Notes: a model not told the origin generated them from the letters alone. A stretch of DNA of 64,000 nt from Nocardia wallacei (GCF_014466955.1 NZ_AP023396.1:6820001-6884000), one strand, 5' to 3'. Shown: positions 28,301 to 37,235, counted from the stretch's first letter. Translations and numbers: made by a program.

Positions 28301-28531
28301 TCAACCGATCTCGAAGCGCTTGAGTCCGGACGTGGCTCCCGCCGTGAGCCGGATCGAGCTTTTCGGAACGCCGTAGTGCGCGGCCAGCAGGTCGATGGCG
28401 GCCTTGTTCGCCTTGCCCTCGACGGCGGGAGCGCGCACGTAGAGCTGTAGCGTGCCGTCGCCGAGGGTTTCGACCAGCGGTCCCTCCCTACTGTTGGGCT
28501 TGATCACCGCCCGGACGACGGTCGGCGGCAT
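28301..28531 (-). CDS. DUF167 (YggU) family protein
   Basis: This 76-residue protein reads VVRAVIKPNSREGPLVE, then LYVRAPAVEGKANKAAIDLLAAHYGVPKSSIRLTAGATSGLKRFEI, the compact alpha/beta DUF167 fold. The family is widespread and its function is not settled. GGGGGTG lies just before the ATG. The start lies inside the 3' end of the DUF4349 lipoprotein gene in another frame (44-base overlap), an unusually long overlap that may reflect drift of the lipoprotein's low-complexity tail across this gene. Confidence 0.9.
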   Translation of the reverse strand: MPPTVVRAVIKPNSREGPLVETLGDGTLQLYVRAPAVEGKANKAAIDLLAAHYGVPKSSIRLTAGATSGLKRFEIG

Positions 28532-29996
28532 CGGCACCCCCCGGCTCCGCCGTTCCGGCCTGCTGCGGTGAACCCTCTTCCGCAGCAGCACCTTTCCCCC
28601 GCCCCGACCCCTTCTCATCGGCGTCTCCTCCTGGAGCCGACACCTTCTCGCCCGCAGCAGTCTCCGCGGGGGCCGATCCCCCCTCACCCACAGCAGCTTT
28701 CGCCGGGGACGATGCCCCCTCGCCCGCAACAGCTTTCGCTGAGGCTGATGCCTTCTCGGCCGCAGCAGCTTGCGCCGGGGACGATGTCCCCTCGCCCGCA
28801 GCAGGTTCCGCCGAGGCCGATGCGCCCTCACCCACAACAGGTTCCGCCGAGGCCGATGCGCCCTCACCCACAACAGGTTCCGCCGAAGCCGATACCCCCT
28901 CACACACAACAGGTTCCGCTGAGGCCGATACCCCCTCACCCACAACAGGTTCCGCTGAGGCCGATGCCTTCTCGGCTGCAGGAGCTTGCGCCGGGGCCGA
29001 TACCTCCTCTGCCGCAGTAGCTTGCGCCGGGCCCGATGTCCTCTCGGCCGTAGTGGTTTCCGCAGGGGACGGCGCGGCCGCGGTGGCCGGTTGGCGCTCC
29101 GATTCCGAGCGTGTCGGCGGGGGCTGGTGCGGTGCGGGGGAACGGCGCCTGGTTGCCAAGCGGACGACGCCCCAGGCGAGGGCGGCGAGGACCAGGAGGA
29201 AGGCCAGCCACGGGAGTGCGTTGCCGGTGGACTTCAGCGCTCGCAGCAGTGAATTCCAGCCGTCGACGATGCGGTTCCAGTAGTTGTCGGGCTTCGAGCC
29301 CGGCGGCTCGTCGGTGCTGAGCTGGACGGTGAGCGTGGACAGGGCGACCTCGTCGTCCAGCTGACGTTTGCGGGCGGTGAGGCTGTCCAGCTCGCCCTGC
29401 CGACTCGACAGCGCGTTCTCGGCGGCGATCAGGTCGGCGGTGGTGGCCGCGCCCGACACCAGCGCGCGCAGCCGATCGACCGAGGCCTGCAGGGCCTTGA
29501 TCCGGGCGTCGAGGTCCTGCCACTGCATGGTCACGTCCGAGCGTTCGGTCGTCACACTGGTGACCTCGCCGATGCCGCCGAGCCCGTCGACGAAGGCGTC
29601 GGTCTTGTCGGCGGGCACCCGGATGGTCAGTGTCGCACGGGGTTCGGTGGTGTCGGTGCCGGGCTGCTCGGAGCGGCTGTCCACCCGGCCGTCGAGGGTC
29701 CGCACCCGGTCGGCGACCTTACCGGCGGCTCCGATCGGGTCGTCGGTGGTGATGTCGACGCTGCCGGTGACGATCTCCTTGCGCTCGACGGTGGCGTCGG
29801 CGGAGTCGCTGTTCTGCTGCTTCGGGCTCGCGGGCCCGGACTCGCGCAGGGCGGGCGGACCGGACGGCGCGGTCGCCGCGTACGGAGCGCCCCGGGCACC
29901 CGATCCCTTCTCGGAATCGGAGTGCTCGGATCCGCCACACCCGGCCAGCAATGCCAGGGCCAGCAGGCCGACCGGCAGGACAGCGAGTCTTCTCAT
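28488..29996 (-). CDS. DUF4349 lipoprotein with repeat-rich C-terminal tail
   Basis: This is a 502-residue membrane-anchored protein. MRRLAVLPVGLLALALLAGC is a lipoprotein signal with the lipobox Cys at residue 20. The DUF4349 domain (about residues 60 to 230, with KEIVTGSVDITTDDP and a coiled-coil DLDARIKALQASVDRLRALVS) is followed by a transmembrane helix (PWLAFLLVLAALAWGVVRLA). About 210 residues of Ala/Glu/Gly/Ser/Val sequence follow, including a 12-residue repeat (SASAEPVVGEG type). With the lipidated N-terminus outside, the tail should be cytoplasmic. DUF4349 function is unknown; a role in envelope sensing or scaffolding is a guess. ATG 29996 begins the signal peptide. The tail overlaps the DUF167 gene. 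Confidence 0.88.
   Translation of the reverse strand: MRRLAVLPVGLLALALLAGCGGSEHSDSEKGSGARGAPYAATAPSGPPALRESGPASPKQQNSDSADATVERKEIVTGSVDITTDDPIGAAGKVADRVRTLDGRVDSRSEQPGTDTTEPRATLTIRVPADKTDAFVDGLGGIGEVTSVTTERSDVTMQWQDLDARIKALQASVDRLRALVSGAATTADLIAAENALSSRQGELDSLTARKRQLDDEVALSTLTVQLSTDEPPGSKPDNYWNRIVDGWNSLLRALKSTGNALPWLAFLLVLAALAWGVVRLATRRRSPAPHQPPPTRSESERQPATAAAPSPAETTTAERTSGPAQATAAEEVSAPAQAPAAEKASASAEPVVGEGVSASAEPVVCEGVSASAEPVVGEGASASAEPVVGEGASASAEPAAGEGTSSPAQAAAAEKASASAKAVAGEGASSPAKAAVGEGGSAPAETAAGEKVSAPGGDADEKGSGRGKGAAAEEGSPQQAGTAEPGGADAADRRPGGDQAQQ
28805..28984. repeat. 36-bp tandem repeats within the DUF4349 gene
   Basis: Units begin at 28805, 28841, 28877, 28913 and 28949, each 36 bases (12 codons) and differing at a few positions. 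The fifth is degenerate. Because the unit is a multiple of three, copy-number change would lengthen or shorten the tail without breaking the frame. Confidence 0.85.
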
Positions 29997-30219
29997 GGGA
30001 CGCAGCGTAGCCACCCGCCGGACATTTCACCCGTGATCCGGCACCGACCGTAATCGTGGTGGTGGCCGCTCTCCGGGCGCCCCCCTGCGGCCGCATCGCC
30101 ATTCGCGGTGTTCGCCAGCGCGGAGAGGATGGCCGGGTGCATACGGGTGGATCCGCCCACCCGCCATTCGGCGTCGCGAGCTGTGTGCGCGACCCGGCGG
30201 GCCACCCCGGTTCGGGCAG

Positions 30220-31755
30220 TCATCCGAGGACCTCCAGAGCGCGGGCGTAGTACTCCTGCCTGGCGGCCAGGCCGTTGTAGCCGCCGTTGACGGCTCGGGT
30301 GACGGCGGCGAAATCGTCGGCGTCGGCCAGGGCGTTGATGTTGCGGGAGGTCCAGTACCACTGGGCGATTCGGAAACCGATATCCGGCTGGGCGGCAAGC
30401 TCCGGGTTGGCCTCGAGGTCGAGGCCGAGAGCCGCACCGGCCTCCCGGTAGTTCGCGCGTCCGGTCAGCTGGATGGGCCCGCGGCCGTGATAACGCGGCC
30501 CGTCACCGGGTTCGGTGTTGCCCGCCGCGGTATTCGGCCGGCCCGGGTCGTACTGGCTGAAATAGTCGTCGTCGCCCAGTTCCTCGAAATAGCGGAGCTG
30601 GCAACTCTCATGGGCCAACTGAGCCAAGAAGGCGGCCTGCCGAGGCGGCGTAGTGATGTCGCCCTCCCGCATGGCAGCGTTCAGTGCGGGCAGATACTCC
30701 CCGGCCAGCTCCGCAGACAGATCCGGCATGATCGCCACCAGCTGTTCAACGCTGACCCCACCCGGCGGCGGGTCGATCACCGCGGGCGGCAGCAGCGGGA
30801 CGAAATTCCCTGCCGCCGAACCGGTTTCAATCTCACCGTGCCCCGCCACCGCCGCGGCCGGGATCGTCGGCGCGGACAGGGGACCCGCACCGCCCTGCGC
30901 GGTCGACACAGCCGATTGTTGCTGCCCATCGGCGGGAATCAGGGCGGCTGCCGAAGTTTCGGTCTGCGGGCCTTCCTCGTTCCCCGGCCCTTCCGGTACG
31001 GCGTCCTCGTCCGATACCTGCCGTGCACTCCCCTCCTCGCCCGATTCCCGCAGGTCATCGTCCTCACGTGGCTCCCGGGAACTACCGTCCTCTCCCGACT
31101 TCCCTGAACCACCGCATTCATTGGGCTGCGAGTTGTGCTCCTCCCGCGTGCTGTCGCTTTCCGCCGCGGTCTGTGGGCAGTGGCACTCGTGCGGTGATTG
31201 TGAACCGGCTCCGGGGCAGCTGGGGGCCGTGAGGGCGCTCAGGCCGGTGAGCAGCATGCCCGGGAGGTCGAAAGAGGTTGCCAGGTGGTTTATCTCGGTG
31301 GTTATCGCTCCGATGGCCATCCGGCCGCACTCGTCGGCTCGTTCGACCGCGGCTACGGCCTCGGTGATTACCTCGGACCACTCCTGTGCGGCCGCGCCGG
31401 CGGTTACCGCCCAGTTGTCGGCGACTCGGCAGCCAGCGGCCTCGGCGTCGGCTACGTAGTCCAGCAGGGCCGCGGTGGTGTAGTGCAGTTCCGAGAGGGC
31501 TCGGGCCCCCGCGTCGCGCAGTTGTTCGGCCTGCTCGCACAGGCGCTGATGCCGTCGGTGGGCGGCGTCGACGTGGGCGAGCACCGCGTCGTAGGCCAGG
31601 CCCTGCCAGCCGTCGCCGTCGAGGCGGTGGCAGGTGTCGCGGACGGTGGCCGACAAGGTTTCCAGATCCTCGATGTGGCGGTCGAACTCCGCGCACAGCA
31701 GGTCGGCCGCCTCCAGTGCGCGCCATGACGCCACCACGGGCCGCGGCGGGATCAT
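30220..31755 (-). CDS. Putative type VII effector with C-terminal GH19 (chitinase/lysozyme-like) domain
   Basis: This 511-residue protein has three parts. Residues 1 to about 170 are a long helical hairpin resembling WXG/PPE-type secretion domains (SWRALEAADLLCAEFDRHIEDLETLSATVRDTCHRLDGDGWQG, with a W-x-G at the turn). Residues about 175 to 330 are a charged, low-complexity linker. The C-terminal 165 residues are a glycoside hydrolase family 19 domain with the catalytic Glu in FLAQLAHESCQL and the signature YHGRGPIQLTGRANY. GH19 enzymes cut chitin or peptidoglycan glycan. It is coupled to an EspC-like gene by an ATGA overlap, so I infer export by an ESX system and attack on cell wall, either of rivals or for self-remodelling. 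No immunity gene is obvious nearby. Confidence 0.82.
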   Translation of the reverse strand: MIPPRPVVASWRALEAADLLCAEFDRHIEDLETLSATVRDTCHRLDGDGWQGLAYDAVLAHVDAAHRRHQRLCEQAEQLRDAGARALSELHYTTAALLDYVADAEAAGCRVADNWAVTAGAAAQEWSEVITEAVAAVERADECGRMAIGAITTEINHLATSFDLPGMLLTGLSALTAPSCPGAGSQSPHECHCPQTAAESDSTREEHNSQPNECGGSGKSGEDGSSREPREDDDLRESGEEGSARQVSDEDAVPEGPGNEEGPQTETSAAALIPADGQQQSAVSTAQGGAGPLSAPTIPAAAVAGHGEIETGSAAGNFVPLLPPAVIDPPPGGVSVEQLVAIMPDLSAELAGEYLPALNAAMREGDITTPPRQAAFLAQLAHESCQLRYFEELGDDDYFSQYDPGRPNTAAGNTEPGDGPRYHGRGPIQLTGRANYREAGAALGLDLEANPELAAQPDIGFRIAQWYWTSRNINALADADDFAAVTRAVNGGYNGLAARQEYYARALEVLG

Positions 31756-32063
31756 ATGCGGGCCACCGAACGGTCGATGTCGCCGGCGCAGCGGCGGTCG
31801 GCCGTGCAGAGCACGTCGACGGCCTGCTCGGTGTGCTCGGCGAGCCGCCGGAAGCCCTCCGCGCTGCGGCGCACGATCTCCAGCGCCACTTTCGCCGAGT
31901 CGCACCACTGCGGCGCGGTGGCACTCTGCGGCACCAGGTTCGCGATCGACGCGCCGGCGTCGGCCGCCGTGTCGACCATCTCGCAGATATCTCGAAATAC
32001 TTGCAGCGCAACGACTCCGAGCCGGAGCACCGCATCAGCATCGACAACGCATGGACCGGACAT
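31752..32063 (-). CDS. EspC-like type VII secretion target protein
   Basis: This 103-residue, mainly helical protein without cleavable signal reads MSGPCVVDADAVLRLGVVALQVFRDICEMVDTAADAGASIANLV, the pattern of EspC-family (type VII secretion target) proteins, which pair with larger substrates for export through ESX machines. GGGGGAGG lies directly before ATG 32063; a longer frame upstream to 32129 lacks family similarity. Its stop overlaps the start of the GH19 effector gene, the arrangement expected for a co-secreted pair or chaperone/effector couple. It contains PQWCDSAKVALEIVRR in the second half, again helical. Confidence 0.75.
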   Translation of the reverse strand: MSGPCVVDADAVLRLGVVALQVFRDICEMVDTAADAGASIANLVPQSATAPQWCDSAKVALEIVRRSAEGFRRLAEHTEQAVDVLCTADRRCAGDIDRSVARI

Positions 32064-32159
32064 GCCTCCCCCTCTGCCGTGACTTCCCCTACCTCGGCCA
32101 CCGTAACCATCGCCTTCGGCCCCTGTCACGGCTCAACGCACTCCCGCACCCCGTGCATG

Positions 32160-32196
32160 TTCCCGCACCCCTGCCAGCGATGGTGAGGTGCGGGAA
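32160..32196 (-). terminator. Hairpin terminator after dnaE2
   Basis: Arms TTCCCGCACC (32160 to 32169) and GGTGCGGGAA (32187 to 32196) with a 17-base loop lie 34 bases past the dnaE2 stop on the minus strand and about 100 bases before the EspC-like start. It separates the two transcription units. Confidence 0.65.
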
Positions 32197-32229
32197 TGTG
32201 CGCGAGAAGCGGAAGATGACGTGCCGCGC

Positions 32230-35200
32230 TCAGCGGAAGTCTCGTGATTTGGCGGCGATACGCAGGTCCAGGAGTTGCAGGTGTTCGGCTATGACGCTCA
32301 CCGCGCCCTCGGCGTTCTGTACCCGGCCGCGAATCAGGAGGGCGGAGGCGCCCTGGGCAGTGCGGCGATAGCGCCGCCACAGGCCCACCGAGCACACGAT
32401 GTTCACCATGCCGGTTTCGTCCTCCAGGTTGACGAAGGTGACTCCGGCGGCGGTGGCGGGGCGCTGTCGATGCGTAACCGCGCCCCCGACAAGCACTTTG
32501 GACCCATCGGGCACCTGGGAGAGCTGCGCGGCCGACAGCGCGCCGAGCGAATCCAGGTGCGAGCGCAGGAATTCGGTCGGATAGCTGCCCGGTGACACCC
32601 CGCTAGCCCACACGTCGGCGGCGGCGAGTTCCAGTTCGCTCATGCCGGGCAGGGCGGGCGCGGCGGTGGCGGCACCGGTGCCGGGCAGCCGCCCCGCTCG
32701 CTCTCCCGCCGCCGCGCCCGCCGCCCACAGCGCCTGCCTGCGATCGAGACCCAGGCTGTCCAAAGCGCCTGCGGTGGCGAGCGATTCGGCCTGCGGCACG
32801 GAGAGTTCGACCCGCCCGGTCAGGTCCAGAAACGAGGTGTATGGACCCGATTCCCTTGCCGCGACGATCTTTTCGGCCAGCTCGTCGCCGATGTGCCGGA
32901 CCGTGGACAGTCCGAGCCGCACCTCGGTGCCGCGCCGCTCCAGCGTGGCACCGGCGCGACTGTGGTTGATGTCCGGACCGTGCACCACCACACCGTGCCG
33001 CCGGGCATCGGCGACCAGCGACTGCGGCGAGTAGAACCCCATCGGCTGCGCGTTGAGCAGACCGGCGCAGAACGCCGCCGGATGATGCAGCTTGAACCAC
33101 GCGGAGTAGAAGACCAGCGAGGCGAAACTCTGCGAATGGCTTTCGGGGAAACCGAAATTCGCGAACGCGTACACCTTTTCGTAGATGTTGTCCGCCAATT
33201 CCCCGGTGATGCCGTGCAATTCGCGCATGCCCTGATAGAAGCGCTCGCGCAGCCGTTCCATCCGCTCGGTCGAACGTTTGGATCCCATGGCGCGGCGCAG
33301 CTGATCCGCCTCGACCGCGGTGAAGCCGGCGACGTCGACGGCCATCTGCATCAGCTGCTCCTGGAACAGCGGCACCCCCAGCGTACGTGACAGCGAATTC
33401 TCCAGTGCCGCATGTTCATAGATCACTTCTTCACTACCGTTGCGGCGGCGGATGTAGGGATGTACCGAGCCGCCCTGAATAGGGCCGGGCCGGATCAGCG
33501 CCACCTCCACCACCAGGTCGTAGAACTCGCGCGGCCGCAGCCGCGGCAGCGTGGCCATCTGCGCCCGCGACTCCACCTGGAACACCCCCACCGAGTCGGC
33601 GCGCTGCAGCATCTCGTAGACGCCCGGCTCCCGCAGATCCAGCCGATGCAGTTCGATGGCCTCGCCGGTGTGCTCGCGCACCAGGTCGATCATGTAGTGC
33701 AGCGCCGACAGCATGCCCAGGCCGAGCAGGTCGAATTTCACCAAACCCGCTGCGGCGCAATCGTCCTTGTCCCATTGCAATACGCTGCGGCCGGGCATGC
33801 GCGCCCACTCCACCGGGCACACGTCGGCGACGGGGCGATCGCAGATCACCATGCCGCCCGAGTGGATGCCCAGATGCCTCGGCAGTCCCTCGATTTCCCC
33901 GGCCAGTTCCAGCACCTCGCCGGGAATGTCGGTGTGGGTTTCGCCCGCGACGCCGGTCCAGCGGCTGACCTGTTTGCTCCACGCATCCTGCTGCCCGGGT
34001 GAGAAGCCCAGCGCGCGGGCGGCGTCGCGGACCGCCGACTTGCCGCGATAGGTGATCACATTGGCCACCTGAGCGGCGTATTCGCGACCGTACTTGGCGT
34101 AGACGTGCTGGATCGCCTCCTCGCGGCGGTCGGATTCGATGTCGATATCGATGTCGGGCGGGCCGTCGCGCTCCGGCGACAGGAACCGCTCGAACAGCAG
34201 CTCGTTGGCCACCGGGTCCACATTGGTGATGCCGATCGCGTAACAGACCGCGGAATTCGCGGCCGAACCCCGGCCCTGGCACAGGATGTCGTGCTCGCGG
34301 CAGAAATCGACGATGTCGTGCACCACCAGGAAGTAGCCCGGGAACTTCATCTCCTCGATAATCCGCAGTTCGTGCTCGATCTGCCGGTACGCCTTGGGGT
34401 TTCGCTCCGGACTCCCATACCTGCGAGCCGCACCCCGCATGACGAGTTCGCGCAGCCAGGAGTATTCGTCGTGCTCTTCCGGCACGGTGAACGGAGGCAA
34501 TTCGGGCGCTATCAAGCGCAGATCGAAGGCGCATTCGCGGCCGAGCGCAACGGCATCGGTGATCGCCCGCGGATACTCGGCGAACAATCGCGCCATCTCG
34601 GCGCCCGAGCGCAGATGGGCGCCGCCCGCCGGTGCGAGCCACCCGGCCATCTCGTCCAGGCTCTGCCGGGCCCGGATCGCGGCCAGCGCCATGGCACGGC
34701 GGCGCTGCGCGGGGGCCGCGAAATGCGCCGCGGTGGTGGCGATCACCGGCAGGCGCACGCGCTCGGCGAGGGCGAGCAGGCGGGCGTTGCGCTCGTCGTC
34801 CTCCGCAATGCCGTGCCGGGTGAGTTCCACGGTCACCCGATCGGCGCCGAACCGCTCCACCAGCTCTCGCAGCGCCGCCTCGGCCGCCGCGTCGCTCTCC
34901 CGAAGTGCCCGGCGCACATGGCCTTTGCGGCACCCGGTGAGGATCTGCCAGTGGCCGCCGGCGGCCGCGGTGAGCCGGTCCAGGTCATAGCGCAGCATCC
35001 CCTTCTCCCCCGCCGCCATGTGCGCGGCCGAGATCTCGCGCGACAGGCGGCGATACCCCTCCTGCCCGCGGGCCAGCACCAGCAGATGCGGGCCCGCGGG
35101 GTCGGGGGCACCGGCGCGAGGTTCGGAGTCGGCCACCACCGGATCGCTCAGTGACAGTTCCGCACCGAAGATCGTCGGCAGGCCCCATTCGGCCGCCGCC

Positions 35201-35523
35201 TCCGCGAAGCGCACCACACCGTAGAGACCGTCGTGATCGGTGAGCGCGAGCGCCTCCAGGCCCAGCCGCACCGCCTCCTCCACCAGCTCCTCCGGCTGGC
35301 TGGCCCCGTCGAGGAAGCTGTAGGCGGAGTGCGCGTGCAACTCCGCGTAGGGCACCACCGGTTCGCCCGGCTCTGGCCGCGGCCCGGCCTGATACTCACC
35401 ACGCTTACGTGACCAGGCGGGACTGTCGCCGCCGTCGCCGGGCGGATCGTCGGTGCGGCCCGGTCGCCCGGACAGCACCCGCTCCATCTCCGCCCACGTC
35501 GGCGGGCCGTTACCCCAGCCCAT
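32230..35523 (-). CDS. dnaE2: Error-prone DNA polymerase DnaE2
   Basis: DnaE2 is the translesion C-family polymerase of the actinobacterial SOS mutasome. The 1097-residue protein has a PHP domain (ELHAHSAYSFLDGASQPEELVEEAV near residue 65), palm-domain catalytic acids in PDIDIDIESDRREEAIQHVY, then the fingers and the C-terminal OB fold (GAVTHRQRPATAAGVTFVNLEDETGMVNIV). The N-terminus is longer than that of replicative DnaE PHP domains, as in other DnaE2 proteins. ATG 35523 was chosen for GGAGG five bases upstream. A LexA box lies 35 bases upstream of the start. The partner genes imuA' and imuB lie 3.3 kb away on the same strand. Confidence 0.96.
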   Translation of the reverse strand: MGWGNGPPTWAEMERVLSGRPGRTDDPPGDGGDSPAWSRKRGEYQAGPRPEPGEPVVPYAELHAHSAYSFLDGASQPEELVEEAVRLGLEALALTDHDGLYGVVRFAEAAAEWGLPTIFGAELSLSDPVVADSEPRAGAPDPAGPHLLVLARGQEGYRRLSREISAAHMAAGEKGMLRYDLDRLTAAAGGHWQILTGCRKGHVRRALRESDAAAEAALRELVERFGADRVTVELTRHGIAEDDERNARLLALAERVRLPVIATTAAHFAAPAQRRRAMALAAIRARQSLDEMAGWLAPAGGAHLRSGAEMARLFAEYPRAITDAVALGRECAFDLRLIAPELPPFTVPEEHDEYSWLRELVMRGAARRYGSPERNPKAYRQIEHELRIIEEMKFPGYFLVVHDIVDFCREHDILCQGRGSAANSAVCYAIGITNVDPVANELLFERFLSPERDGPPDIDIDIESDRREEAIQHVYAKYGREYAAQVANVITYRGKSAVRDAARALGFSPGQQDAWSKQVSRWTGVAGETHTDIPGEVLELAGEIEGLPRHLGIHSGGMVICDRPVADVCPVEWARMPGRSVLQWDKDDCAAAGLVKFDLLGLGMLSALHYMIDLVREHTGEAIELHRLDLREPGVYEMLQRADSVGVFQVESRAQMATLPRLRPREFYDLVVEVALIRPGPIQGGSVHPYIRRRNGSEEVIYEHAALENSLSRTLGVPLFQEQLMQMAVDVAGFTAVEADQLRRAMGSKRSTERMERLRERFYQGMRELHGITGELADNIYEKVYAFANFGFPESHSQSFASLVFYSAWFKLHHPAAFCAGLLNAQPMGFYSPQSLVADARRHGVVVHGPDINHSRAGATLERRGTEVRLGLSTVRHIGDELAEKIVAARESGPYTSFLDLTGRVELSVPQAESLATAGALDSLGLDRRQALWAAGAAAGERAGRLPGTGAATAAPALPGMSELELAAADVWASGVSPGSYPTEFLRSHLDSLGALSAAQLSQVPDGSKVLVGGAVTHRQRPATAAGVTFVNLEDETGMVNIVCSVGLWRRYRRTAQGASALLIRGRVQNAEGAVSVIAEHLQLLDLRIAAKSRDFR

Positions 35524-35558
35524 GCGCACCTCCGGCAAACCGATCGGTCCCTATGTTG

Positions 35559-35574
35559 TCGAACATACATTCGA
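35559..35574. promoter_or_regulatory. LexA (SOS) box upstream of dnaE2
   Basis: TCGAACATACATTCGA matches the actinobacterial SOS box (TCGAAC, four bases, GTTCGA) with one mismatch, 36 to 51 bases upstream of the dnaE2 start. DNA damage should induce dnaE2 through LexA cleavage. The same ATAC spacer occurs in the box before imuA'. Confidence 0.88.
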
Positions 35575-35630
35575 TACCGTGGAGATGGTCACCGGGGTTG
35601 CCGGACTGTGACGAAGCGGCGTTGGCGATG

Positions 35631-35652
35631 GAACTTACTTTGGAGTAAGTTC
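35631..35652. promoter_or_regulatory. Palindromic operator upstream of SDR gene
   Basis: Perfect 9-bp arms GAACTTACT and AGTAAGTTC are separated by TTGG, 30 bases upstream of the SDR start codon. The pattern resembles a TetR-family operator, but no regulator gene is adjacent, so the binding protein must be encoded elsewhere. Confidence 0.6.
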
Positions 35653-35681
35653 GGGGCAACTCGATCTGCAAGGGAGCAGCG

Positions 35682-36674
35682 ATGACCGACAACCATGCGG
35701 CCTCCGAGCCGGGCGACGGCAGCGCGCGCGGTCGCCGGCGCGCCCGCCGCGATCTGACCGGCAGACACATCCTGATCACCGGCGCCTCTTCCGGCATCGG
35801 GCGGGCCGCCGCGTTCGCGCTCGCCGGTAAGGGCGCGGTCGTGTTCCTGCTCGCGCGCCGCGGTACGGAACTGGACGCGGTGGTCGAGGAGATCCGGGCC
35901 GCGGGCGGCGAGGCTTACGGCTACCAGTGCGACGTGACCGACTCCGCGTCCGTCGAGAACACCGTCGAGACCATCCTCGCTACGCACGGCCACGTCGACA
36001 TGCTGGTCAACAATGCCGGCCGGTCCATTCGCCGCGCCGTGCACCGTTCCACCGATCGGCTGCACGATTTCGAGCGCACCATGGCGGTCAACTACTTCGG
36101 CGCGGTGCGGATGACGCTGGCGCTGCTGCCGCAGATGCGCGAGCGCAAGTTCGGCCACATCGTCAACATCTCCAGCGCCGGGGTGCAGGTCGCCACCCCG
36201 CGTTTTGCCGCCTACCTGGCCTCCAAGGCCGCCCTCGACAAGTTCGCCGAGGTGACCGCGGCCGAAATGCTCGCCGACAACATCACTTTCACCACCATCC
36301 ACATGCCGCTGGTGCGCACCCCGATGATCACGCCGAGCGGCAAGCAGGGCCCGTCGGAGTCGCCCGAGTGGGCCGCGGCCACCATCGTGCGCGCCCTCAC
36401 CGATCGGCCCAAACGCATCGACGTGCCGCTGGGCACCCTGGCCGAGTACGGCACCCTGTTCACCCCGCGGTTGAAGGACCGCATCCTGCACCGCTACTAC
36501 CGGGCGCTGCCGGATTCCCCCGCCGCCAAAGGCGAGTCGGCGCCGGAGGACGGCCCCGGCTCGGAAGAGCTTGTGCCCGTAGCGGAACCGCGCCGTCAGC
36601 CCACGGCCGCGGGACGGATCACGCGCACCACACTCCGCCGGGCCGCCCGCTTGGTCCCCGGCACCCACTGGTGA
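35682..36674 (+). CDS. SDR family oxidoreductase
   Basis: This is a 330-residue short-chain dehydrogenase with an N-terminal extension of about 28 Arg-rich residues. The cofactor motif is TGASSGIGRAAAFAL, NNAG is present, and the catalytic Ser-Tyr-Lys is in ISSAGVQVATPRFAAYLASKAALD. Arg after the Rossmann strand (LLARRGTEL) suggests NADP preference. The C-terminal 80 residues are poorly conserved and basic. The closest type I recall is the reductase-like SDR found fused or adjacent to mycobacterial acyl-CoA reductases (AcrA1-like), so a lipid aldehyde or ketone substrate is possible but unproven. GGGAG precedes the ATG, and an unusual palindrome lies upstream. Confidence 0.88.
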   Translation: MTDNHAASEPGDGSARGRRRARRDLTGRHILITGASSGIGRAAAFALAGKGAVVFLLARRGTELDAVVEEIRAAGGEAYGYQCDVTDSASVENTVETILATHGHVDMLVNNAGRSIRRAVHRSTDRLHDFERTMAVNYFGAVRMTLALLPQMRERKFGHIVNISSAGVQVATPRFAAYLASKAALDKFAEVTAAEMLADNITFTTIHMPLVRTPMITPSGKQGPSESPEWAAATIVRALTDRPKRIDVPLGTLAEYGTLFTPRLKDRILHRYYRALPDSPAAKGESAPEDGPGSEELVPVAEPRRQPTAAGRITRTTLRRAARLVPGTHW

Positions 36675-37235
36675 TCAGAACCGCTCTCCCGCGGCCAGTT
36701 TGCCGATGATCTGCGCCATCCGCCGCGCCCGCGTCTCCGGCCGGACGGCGTTGCCGAGGTGGTAGCCGATCGCGGCCCGGGACTGGCCGTCGAGGGTTTC
36801 GAAGAAGGCCGCGGCCTCCGCGTTCGCCGCCAGCGCGGCGAGGAAGTCCTGCGGCAGCTCCCGGCCGTAGGCGTTGGCCCAGCGCCCGTCCAGCTTGGCG
36901 CGTTCGATCTCCGCGTGCCCGGCCGGATGCACCAGCCCCTGTTCGATCAGCTCCTCGACCAGGCCGATATTGCGCTGCGACCAGGGACTGCGCCGACGGC
37001 GCGGGGTGAAGCCGACCAGGTAGAAGTCCTCGTCGAAGGAGCGGGCCTGACCATCGATCCAGCCGAAGCACAGCGCCTGCCGTAACGCGCCCGCGTAGTC
37101 CAGGGAGACGATCCCCGTCCCCTTCTTCGCGAACTTCAGCCAGATGCCGTCGACCGCGGCATGGTTGGCCTCCAGCCATACCCGAAATGCCTGTTCATCG
37201 GGGAAGAACAGGGTCGGACGCTCCAGAACGGACAT
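36675..37235 (-). CDS. YdeI/OmpD-associated family protein
   Basis: This is a 186-residue protein of the YdeI family: LFFPDEQAFRVWLEANHAAVDGIWLKFAKKGTG, then ALCFGWIDGQARSFDEDFYLVGFTPRRRRSPWSQRN, the conserved GWIDG and TPRRxxSxWS motifs. Members have been linked to polymyxin and bacteriocin tolerance in enteric bacteria. The biochemical role is not defined. It is directly convergent with the SDR gene (stops adjacent) and followed upstream by an alpha/beta hydrolase gene on the same strand 27 bases away, so those two may be cotranscribed. Confidence 0.88.
   Translation of the reverse strand: MSVLERPTLFFPDEQAFRVWLEANHAAVDGIWLKFAKKGTGIVSLDYAGALRQALCFGWIDGQARSFDEDFYLVGFTPRRRRSPWSQRNIGLVEELIEQGLVHPAGHAEIERAKLDGRWANAYGRELPQDFLAALAANAEAAAFFETLDGQSRAAIGYHLGNAVRPETRARRMAQIIGKLAAGERF

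Noticed and set aside
28805..28984. CRISPR-like array of 36-bp units
   Set aside because: Units are contiguous, in frame and encode a 12-residue protein repeat.
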